Positions 56,091 through 64,000 of a stretch of 64,000 bases of DNA are shown here, in pieces. The notes below the pieces were generated by a model. That model was not told the origin of the DNA and made no database searches. It saw only the letters and a program-made list of their open reading frames with translations. Position numbers and translations under genes: made by a program. The DNA comes from Litchfieldia sinesaloumensis (GTDB taxonomy: Bacteria > Bacillota > Bacilli > Bacillales > Bacillaceae_L). Numbering within the stretch: the first letter of the stretch is position 1; each line of letters opens with the position of its first letter. The DNA lies in the NCBI RefSeq assembly GCF_900156865.1, contig NZ_LT732529.1, positions 3,520,001 through 3,584,000 of the forward strand. Reading direction: 5' to 3'.

Positions 56091-56114
56091 TTCCTCAATT
56101 CTGATCAAAACGTT

Positions 56115-56252
56115 TCAGCTTTTCTGTCTTGTCCAGCTTCAGCGACTAGAAACTCGAGAAATTTCAACTCCTCCTTCAGAGGCAAAAACTGCCTCTGAGT
56201 CGGAGCCTCCAATTTTCTCGTTTCTGAGCGAGTCGCTTCAGCTTTTCTGTAT
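56115..56252. repeat. Long imperfect inverted repeat element
   Basis: CAGCTTCAGCGACT near 56133 and AGTCGCTTCAGCTTTTCTG near 56231 are the two ends of a long imperfect palindrome. Inside is AGAGGCA-AAAAC-TGCCTCT (about 56180-56198). It resembles a dispersed intergenic element frequent in Bacillaceae; no gene is inside. Confidence 0.65.
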
Positions 56253-56470
56253 GTGGACAACTTTTTTCGACAGTTTTTTTAATCCACAACATTTATCGAC
56301 ATGTTTTACACATCATCTTGTGTTGTGGATAATTATTTTCCACAAGGTATAGATATTGTGGATAAGTTTTTGAAAACCATTGATTATCTAGTCATAATTT
56401 GATATTATAGTTTTGTTTTCACTCGTAATAAGTTATTAATAAAAAACGTTTATCCACAGAATGTGGATAT
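56252..56470. other. oriC left part: DnaA-box region upstream of dnaA
   Basis: Perfect boxes: TGTGGATAA at 56324 and 56357, TTATCCACA at 56450. One-mismatch boxes: 56252, 56280, 56293, 56336 and 56462, in both orientations. This corresponds to the incA/incB regions of the bipartite Bacillus origin. Sequence between 56471 and 56731 is AT-rich and holds the dnaA promoter region; no further element was assigned. Confidence 0.9.
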
Positions 56471-56731
56471 CATGTGGACAGTTTTTTTCACATTGTGTAC
56501 GATTACTTGCCCACAATCAGTGGATTATGTCGAAAAGATGCTTTTCTACTATATTATATCTTTATTCACAAATTACCAAGAATGTATATTTATAAATTCG
56601 TATTCATATTACAAAAAGGTGCTGCATATTACCTTATTTTTATACATTGAATAATAATTCTTAGTAGATGAAGTAAAACTAGGCGTTGAACCCGCCTTAA
56701 TACTAGAGAGCTAAACAAAGGAGGGAGATTG

Positions 56732-58078
56732 TTGGAGAATATTGCAGATTTATGGGCAAAGGCGCTCCAAGAGATTGAGAAAAAGTTAAGCAAACCAAGC
56801 TTTGAAACATGGCTAAAGTCAACCAAGGCCCATGCCCTACAAAATGACACGCTGATCATTACTGCTCCCAATGAGTTTGCTAGAGATTGGCTTGAATCAA
56901 GATATCTGCATCTAATTGCTGAAACAATTTATGACCTAACAGGTGCGGAACTCGGAATCAAATTTATTATTCCTCAAAATCAACTAGATGAAGAATTCGA
57001 AATAAAGACACCTGAGAAAAAAGCTACGAAACAAGATGAACCAGCTGAACACTCTCAAAACATGCTCAATCAAAAATACACATTCGATACATTTGTAATT
57101 GGATCTGGGAATCGCTTTGCACATGCTGCATCATTAGCAGTTGCTGAAGCACCAGCTAAAGCCTATAACCCACTGTTTCTTTACGGTGGCGTTGGTTTAG
57201 GAAAAACTCATTTAATGCACTCCATCGGTCATTATGTTCAAGAGCATAATCCGAATGCAAAGGTTGTTTACCTATCATCAGAGAAATTTACAAATGAATT
57301 CATTAACTCCATCCGAGACAATAAAGCAGTTGAGTTTAGGAATAAGTATAGAAATGTCGACATCTTACTTATAGATGATATTCAGTTTCTCGCTGGAAAA
57401 GAATCAACTCAAGAAGAATTTTTCCATACATTTAATACGTTGCATGAGGAAAGTAAGCAAATTGTTATATCAAGCGATAGACCGCCGAAGGAGATTCCAA
57501 CACTAGAGGATAGGCTGCGTTCCCGGTTCGAATGGGGACTAATTACCGATATTACTCCTCCAGACCTTGAAACTAGAATTGCAATTTTGCGTAAAAAGGC
57601 AAAAGCAGAGGGACTTGATATTCCAAATGAAGTCATGCTCTATATCGCAAATCAAATCAACACCAATATTCGTGAACTGGAAGGCGCACTTATTCGAATT
57701 GTTGCGTATTCATCACTGATAAATAAAGATATTAATGCTGACTTAGCTGCAGAGGCTTTAAAAGATATCATTCCAAGCTCAAGACCAAAGGTAATTACAA
57801 TATTTGAGATTCAAAAGGTTGTTGGACAACATTATAGTGTGAAACTTGAGGATTTTAAGGCAAAAAAACGTACGAAATCAATTGCGTACCCTCGACAAAT
57901 AGCAATGTATCTTTCGAGAGAATTAACAGATTCATCACTACCTAAAATTGGTGAGGAATTTGGAGGACGTGATCATACGACGGTTATTCATGCTCATGAA
58001 AAAATCACGAACCTATTAAAAACTGACACACAACTACAAAAACAAATAAGTGAAATTATTACCCAATTAAAGGGATAA
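56732..58078 (+). CDS. dnaA: Chromosomal replication initiator DnaA
   Basis: A 448-residue AAA+ initiator. Domain I about 1-82 ([27 protein letters not shown]), a short linker, domain III with Walker [10 protein letters not shown] (about 151-159), Walker [10 protein letters not shown] and sensor regions, and domain IV with the DnaA-box signature [15 protein letters not shown]. Starts with TTG; of two adjacent TTG codons, 56732 gives the conserved M-E-N start and good spacing from AAAGGAGGG. Binds boxes on both sides of its own gene. Confidence 0.97.
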   Translation: MENIADLWAKALQEIEKKLSKPSFETWLKSTKAHALQNDTLIITAPNEFARDWLESRYLHLIAETIYDLTGAELGIKFIIPQNQLDEEFEIKTPEKKATKQDEPAEHSQNMLNQKYTFDTFVIGSGNRFAHAASLAVAEAPAKAYNPLFLYGGVGLGKTHLMHSIGHYVQEHNPNAKVVYLSSEKFTNEFINSIRDNKAVEFRNKYRNVDILLIDDIQFLAGKESTQEEFFHTFNTLHEESKQIVISSDRPPKEIPTLEDRLRSRFEWGLITDITPPDLETRIAILRKKAKAEGLDIPNEVMLYIANQINTNIRELEGALIRIVAYSSLINKDINADLAAEALKDIIPSSRPKVITIFEIQKVVGQHYSVKLEDFKAKKRTKSIAYPRQIAMYLSRELTDSSLPKIGEEFGGRDHTTVIHAHEKITNLLKTDTQLQKQISEIITQLKG

Positions 58079-58129
58079 AAACCTATCATTGATTTCATTA
58101 TTAATTTTGGACAAGTACTTGTAACGTGA

Positions 58130-58290
58130 ATACTGTGAATAACTTCTTTGTTGTTGCGCACAGTCTGTCCACATGTGGATAGACTGTTTTCATTTGCTTT
58201 ATCGCAGCTTATCCACATATTCACAGGGCCTACTAGTACTTCTACGATTTTTTCTTTTAAAAAATAAATATATATAACCTAAAAGCATAT
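58130..58290. other. oriC right part: DnaA boxes, DnaA-trios and AT-rich unwinding element
   Basis: A perfect TTATCCACA at 58209 and one-mismatch boxes at 58134 and 58174 lead into GGGCC (58226-58230), then TACTAGTACTTCTACGAT (58231-58248), a DnaA-trio array (bottom strand 3'-GAT repeats), and an AT-only stretch to about 58277. This is the order box, GC-rich cluster, trios, unwinding element known as the Bacillus basal unwinding system. Confidence 0.88.
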
Positions 58291-58333
58291 TCATGTGAAA
58301 TCAAAAGTAGAACTATCTTTAGGAGGATTTTTG

Positions 58334-59470
58334 ATGAAATTTATCATTCAAAGAGACTATCTTGTACGAAGTGTTCAAGATGTAATGAAAGCTGTATCTT
58401 CAAAAACAACGATTCCGATATTAACAGGAATTAAAATTGTAGCAACAAACGAAGGTGTAACACTTACTGGAAGTGACTCTGATATATCAATTGAGTCATT
58501 CATTCCTACAGAAGAAGCTGGGGATGAAATTGTAGAAATGAAGGAAATGGGAAGTATCGTTTTACAAGCGCGTTTCTTTAGTGAAATTGTTAAGAAACTA
58601 CCTAAGGACACAGTTGAAATTGAGGTTCAATCAAATCTTTTAACCATTATTCGTTCAGGTAAAGCTGAATTTAACCTAAATGGATTAGATGCTGATGAAT
58701 ATCCACAGTTGCCACAAATTGAAGGTAACCAAGGATTCAAAATTCCGGCTGACTTATTGAAAAATTTAATCCGGCAGACTGTATTTGCCGTTTCGACATC
58801 CGAAACTCGACCTATCCTAACAGGTGTAAATTGGAAGGTTGAAAATAGTACCTTGGATTGTATTGCAACAGACAGCCACCGACTAGCTATGAGAAAAGCA
58901 CATATTCAAACAGAAACTGACGGATCATATAATGCTGTCATCCCAGGTAAAAGTCTAAATGAATTAAGTAAAATTCTTGATGATTCGACCGACTTAGTTG
59001 ATATTGTTATAACTGAAAATCAAGTTCTCTTTAGAACAAAACATTTATTATTCTTCTCTCGTTTATTAGATGGAAGCTACCCTGATACTTCAAGACTAAT
59101 CCCAACTGAGAGTAAGACTGAAGTTATTTTGGCTACTAAAGAATTCTTACAATCCATCGATCGAGCTTCTCTATTAGCAAGAGAGGCAAATAATAATGTC
59201 GTTAAATTTTCAACCTTACCAGATGGTGTTGTTGAAGTATCATCAACTTCACCAGAGATTGGAAAAGTAAATGAGGAAATTCAAAGTAAATCCATTGAAG
59301 GTGAAGAATTAAAGATTTCTTTTAGTGCAAAATATATGATGGATGCATTAAAAGCATTAGAAAGTTCAGAGATTCGAATAAGTTTTACGGGTGCAATGAG
59401 ACCATTCTTTATTAAAGCTCTTGATGACGATACCGTTCTACATTTGATTCTCCCAGTGCGTACGTACTAA
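58334..59470 (+). CDS. dnaN: DNA polymerase III sliding clamp (beta subunit)
   Basis: A 378-residue protein forming the ring-shaped processivity clamp, with three similar beta-clamp domains (about 1-125, 130-250, 255-378). It begins MKFIIQRDYLVRSVQDVMKAVSSKTTIPIL and ends LPVRTY, the conserved C-terminus that borders the partner-binding pocket. AGGAGG lies immediately before ATG 58334. Second gene after dnaA; a strong terminator follows. Confidence 0.97.
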   Translation: MKFIIQRDYLVRSVQDVMKAVSSKTTIPILTGIKIVATNEGVTLTGSDSDISIESFIPTEEAGDEIVEMKEMGSIVLQARFFSEIVKKLPKDTVEIEVQSNLLTIIRSGKAEFNLNGLDADEYPQLPQIEGNQGFKIPADLLKNLIRQTVFAVSTSETRPILTGVNWKVENSTLDCIATDSHRLAMRKAHIQTETDGSYNAVIPGKSLNELSKILDDSTDLVDIVITENQVLFRTKHLLFFSRLLDGSYPDTSRLIPTESKTEVILATKEFLQSIDRASLLAREANNNVVKFSTLPDGVVEVSSTSPEIGKVNEEIQSKSIEGEELKISFSAKYMMDALKALESSEIRISFTGAMRPFFIKALDDDTVLHLILPVRTY

Positions 59471-59536
59471 AATTTGCTTAAAAGACTTAGAAGGTCATAT
59501 CCATGTGGCAACATCTTAGTCCCCACCAAGTGTGGC

Positions 59537-59573
59537 AAAACTACTAGGTTTAAAGGACCTAGTAGTTTTCTTT
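59537..59573 (+). terminator. Terminator after dnaN
   Basis: AAAACTACTAGGT (59537-59549) pairs with ACCTAGTAGTTTT (59557-59569), followed by CTTTTC. A small CCAC/GTGG hairpin (59522-59534) precedes it. Confidence 0.85.
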
Positions 59574-59619
59574 TCTAGATGGGTTTTCTTTAGTAAAATA
59601 AAAGAAAGAAGGCGAAAAA

Positions 59620-59838
59620 ATGGCAAAAAAAATAGACATTTCGACAGACTTTATTACATTAGGACAATTTTTAAAGCTTGCAGAGGTCATACAGTCGGGT
59701 GGGATGGCCAAATGGTTTCTTGGTGAACATGAGGTCTACGTTAATGGAGAGCTAGAAAATCGCCGCGGTAAAAAGCTAGTCAACAAAGATGTAGTAGATA
59801 TACCTGGCTTTGGAACGTTTGTCATATCAAATGCTTAA
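59620..59838 (+). CDS. yaaA: S4-domain RNA-binding protein YaaA
   Basis: A 72-residue S4-like protein (ITLGQFLKLAEVIQSGGMAKWFL, then VYVNGELENRRGKKL). Conserved between dnaN and recF in Bacilli. Thought to bind RNA and linked to ribosome assembly; details unknown. AGAAGGCG precedes the ATG. Terminator upstream means expression needs its own promoter. Confidence 0.95.
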   Translation: MAKKIDISTDFITLGQFLKLAEVIQSGGMAKWFLGEHEVYVNGELENRRGKKLVNKDVVDIPGFGTFVISNA

Positions 59839-59885
59839 GCAGCGGGGTTAAGCCCTCACGCTTATAGCGCAAAGGGTGAAGCTAT

Positions 59886-61004
59886 TTGTTCATTGAGGAA
59901 ATTGAACTAACCAACTATCGAAACTACGAGAAGCTGTCTTTACAATTTGAGGATAAAGTAAATGTCATTTTAGGTGAAAATGCACAAGGTAAAACGAATG
60001 TGATGGAATCCATCTATGTTTTAGCCATGGCAAAGTCACATCGTACATCAAATGATAAAGAATTGATTCGTTGGGAAGAAGAGTATGCTAAAATAGAGGG
60101 TAGGGTTCAAAAAAGGAACGGCCCCCTATCCTTGCAGCTAGTTATCTCTAAAAAGGGGAAAAAAGCAAAGAGCAATCATTTGGAGCAGCAAAAGCTGAGC
60201 CAATATGTTGGAAATATGAACGTGGTAATGTTTGCCCCAGAGGATCTAAATTTAGTAAAGGGAAGTCCGCAGGTAAGAAGACGATTTATTGATATGGAAA
60301 TTGGTCAAGTTTCGGCTGTCTATTTACATGACTTAAGCCAATATCAAAAAATTCTTCATCAGCGGAATCACTATCTAAAGCAGCTTCAAACAAAAAGGCA
60401 ACACGATCAAACCATGCTTGATGTGCTAACCTCACAACTCATCCAAGCTGCGGCCAAAATTGTAAAAAAGCGGTTTGAATTTCTTGTTTTATTACAAAAG
60501 TGGGCGGAGCCGATTCATTATGGAATCAGTAGAGGTCTAGAAACGCTTCAAATTGAATATAAACCTTCAGTTGAGGTATTAGAAACATCGGATTTGTCGA
60601 AAATGGTAGATGTATATGACGAAAAATTTGCTAAAATAAGAGAAAGGGAAATTGAAAGAGGAGTTACATTGGCGGGGCCACATCGGGATGACCTTGCGTT
60701 TTTTGTGAATGGCAAGGATGTTCAAACCTTTGGATCCCAAGGTCAGCAACGTACGACTGCCCTTTCACTAAAGTTAGCAGAAATAGAATTAATTCATTCA
60801 GAGATTGGGGAATACCCAATTCTATTATTAGACGATGTTCTTTCGGAACTGGATGATTTCAGACAGTCCCATTTATTAAATACAATTCAAGGCAAAGTTC
60901 AGACTTTCGTAACAACAACAAGTGTAGAGGGGATTAATCATGAAACATTAAAGCAGGCCGCAACATTTGAAGTGTCTGCAGGTGTTATAAAAAAGCTTAA
61001 ATGA
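59886..61004 (+). CDS. recF: DNA replication and repair protein RecF
   Basis: A 372-residue SMC-like ATPase. Walker [10 protein letters not shown] (about 33-41), signature FGSQGQQRT and Walker [13 protein letters not shown] are clear. It loads RecA at gaps with RecO and RecR. The start is a TTG at 59886 with AAGGGTGAAG upstream. 47 bp after yaaA and 11 bp before remB, probably one operon. Confidence 0.96.
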   Translation: MFIEEIELTNYRNYEKLSLQFEDKVNVILGENAQGKTNVMESIYVLAMAKSHRTSNDKELIRWEEEYAKIEGRVQKRNGPLSLQLVISKKGKKAKSNHLEQQKLSQYVGNMNVVMFAPEDLNLVKGSPQVRRRFIDMEIGQVSAVYLHDLSQYQKILHQRNHYLKQLQTKRQHDQTMLDVLTSQLIQAAAKIVKKRFEFLVLLQKWAEPIHYGISRGLETLQIEYKPSVEVLETSDLSKMVDVYDEKFAKIREREIERGVTLAGPHRDDLAFFVNGKDVQTFGSQGQQRTTALSLKLAEIELIHSEIGEYPILLLDDVLSELDDFRQSHLLNTIQGKVQTFVTTTSVEGINHETLKQAATFEVSAGVIKKLK

Positions 61005-61015
61005 GGTGATGAAGT

Positions 61016-61279
61016 TTGTTCATACATTTGGGAGACAATGTAATGGTTCGTTCATCAGATGTCATTGCAATACTAGACCGACAGCTTTTAAAATCCTCCT
61101 CCATCGTTAATGAATATTTAGATTTTCAGCAAGAAAAAGTGGTAGAATTATCAAATGGGAATACAAAGTCTGTAGTGGTAACAGTAGATAAGGTATATTT
61201 TTCACCTTTATCCTCTAGTACATTAAAAAAACGTTCACAGCATGTATCTGATTTTGAAACATTATTAGAAGAAATCTAA
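61016..61279 (+). CDS. remB: Extracellular matrix regulator RemB (YaaB)
   Basis: An 87-residue DUF370 protein: FIHLGDNVMVRSSDVIAILDRQ, then VVTVDKVYFSPLSSSTLKKR. RemB is a paralogue of the DNA-binding matrix activator RemA; in B. subtilis it lies in the same place between recF and gyrB. TTG start at 61016 after GAGGTGATGAAG. A 64-bp gap precedes gyrB. Confidence 0.92.
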   Translation: MFIHLGDNVMVRSSDVIAILDRQLLKSSSIVNEYLDFQQEKVVELSNGNTKSVVVTVDKVYFSPLSSSTLKKRSQHVSDFETLLEEI

Positions 61280-61328
61280 GGATTAGAGAAGTTTAAACTC
61301 GTACTTTTTTCGTTAATATAAAGTGTAG

Positions 61329-63266
<1,938 letters not shown>

Positions 63267-63292
63267 TGATATTTTACAGGATAGTTTTGAAA

Positions 63293-63385
63293 TCTAGCTC
63301 TAGGTGCCGTCGTTTTGAAGTCATAAGCTAAAAATGCTTATGCTTGTTACCGATATGGTATCTGGCGCCTTTCGTTACTATCCTG
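63293..63385. repeat. Dispersed inverted-repeat element between gyrB and gyrA
   Basis: CTCTAGGTGCC near 63299 and GGCGCCTTTCG near 63364 form the outer arms; CATAAGC-TAAAAAT-GCTTATG (about 63321-63341) is a strong inner hairpin and TACCGATATGGTA (63351-63363) another. It has the plan of intergenic elements common in Bacillaceae. Confidence 0.7.
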
Positions 63386-63513
63386 TGTTTTGGTTATATA
63401 TTTGAATGGGTTAAAATAAGAATCCAAATTTATTAAGCATTAACTAGCAGTAAGCCGTACTTCACGACCGAATAAAAGTGAATGAGCAATTGCTATAAAT
63501 GCACGATTGGTTC

Positions 63514-63556
63514 GACTAACCTTCAGTGAGGTAGAAAACCCCACTGAAGGAAGTCT
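63514..63556 (+). other. Stem-loop in the gyrA leader
   Basis: GACT..CCTTCAGTG (63514-63528) pairs with CACTGAAGG.AGTC (63542-63555). It is followed by TTTATTTTATA and lies 40 bp before the gyrA start. It may be a terminator of gyrB, an attenuator or a stabilising leader hairpin. Confidence 0.6.
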
Positions 63557-63595
63557 CACTTTATTTTATACCCCTGATAAGGGAGGTTTCTTTTA

Positions 63596-64000
63596 ATGTC
63601 AGAAAATCAAAATTCGCATATTCACGAGATTAATATTAGCCAAGAAATGAGAACATCATTCCTAGATTATGCGATGAGTGTTATTGTGTCACGTGCTCTA
63701 CCAGATGTTCGCGATGGTTTAAAGCCGGTTCATCGCCGTATTCTTTATGCAATGAACGACTTAGGTATGACTGCTGAAAAGGCCTATAAAAAATCAGCAC
63801 GTATCGTAGGTGAGGTAATTGGTAAGTATCATCCACATGGTGATGTTGCTGTATACGATACAATGGTTCGTATGGCCCAGGACTTTAACTACCGTTATAT
63901 GTTAGTGGATGGTCATGGGAATTTTGGATCAGTTGACGGTGATTCAGCTGCAGCGATGCGTTATACGGAAGCACGTATGTCTAAAATATCAATGGAATTA
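63596..64000 (+). CDS. gyrA: DNA gyrase subunit A, N-terminal part (partial)
   Basis: The first 135 codons of GyrA are present; the gene runs off the window. [14 protein letters not shown] precedes the breakage domain with [16 protein letters not shown]. The quinolone-resistance-determining region reads [22 protein letters not shown]. Position 84, serine in B. subtilis and the equivalent of E. coli Ser83, is valine here (codon GTT at 63845-63847). Position 88 is aspartate. GGGAGG precedes the ATG. The catalytic tyrosine (about 123) is in view within MRYTEAR. Confidence 0.96.
   Translation, partial: MSENQNSHIHEINISQEMRTSFLDYAMSVIVSRALPDVRDGLKPVHRRILYAMNDLGMTAEKAYKKSARIVGEVIGKYHPHGDVAVYDTMVRMAQDFNYRYMLVDGHGNFGSVDGDSAAAMRYTEARMSKISMEL

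Overview
The window is a 64 kb, low-GC, Gram-positive chromosome segment from the replication-origin region of an endospore-forming member of the Bacillaceae. Gene content and order of the right half match the classic Bacillus origin: walRKHIJ, purA, dnaB/dnaC helicase, rplI, gdpP, yybS, rpsF-ssb-rpsR, ychF, yyaE, yyzM, yyaD, yyaC, parB-parA, noc, rsmG-mnmG-mnmE-jag-yidC-rnpA-rpmH, then dnaA-dnaN-yaaA-recF-remB-gyrB-gyrA. The species cannot be named from the sequence alone. Core genes left of dnaA lie on the minus strand and those right of it on the plus strand, so both arms are read in the direction of replication from oriC (about 56.25-58.3 kb).

Layout. 1-17 kb is an accessory, mostly metabolic region: the end of a methionine ABC transporter (metN', metI), an EamA permease, a sugar-type MFS transporter flanked by two LacI-type operators, a zinc alcohol dehydrogenase behind a Rex-like site, PhnA/YjdM, a YocH-like LysM/3D wall protein, a bacterial staygreen homologue, a cytoplasmic GH10 xylanase with a cre site, RluF, a hypothetical gene followed by a frameshifted zinc-ribbon remnant, an array of 52-bp hairpin repeats, a PAS protein behind a perfect Fnr box, a gpx-ohrR-ohrA peroxide module, and an RpiR regulator divergent from gnd-gntP. 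16.7-23 kb holds rlmH, the small yyzF gene, a DnaA-box cluster, and an LnrJKLMN-like sensor/ABC export cassette standing where htrC would be expected. 23-56 kb is the conserved wal-to-rpmH block, with a TPP riboswitch before thiT. 55.8-58.3 kb is the bipartite oriC, and 58.3-64 kb is dnaN to a partial gyrA.

How it works together. Replication initiation (dnaA, DnaA boxes, a DnaA-trio/AT-rich element), its spatial control (parA, parB, noc, four parS sites) and the first replication and repair genes (dnaN, recF, gyrAB) are co-located. The wal genes couple growth to wall remodelling, and the M23/G5/LysM hydrolase and YocH-like protein are plausible WalR targets. No rRNA, tRNA, CRISPR array, transposase or prophage gene was recognised.

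Points of most interest: three intragenic parS sites read in one frame as V-P-R-E-T; GyrA with valine at quinolone-determining position 84; a covarying 52-bp tandem hairpin array; dispersed nested-hairpin repeats around the origin; the sensor/ABC cassette inside the wal-rlmH synteny block; and DnaA-box clusters before rlmH and between jag and mnmE.
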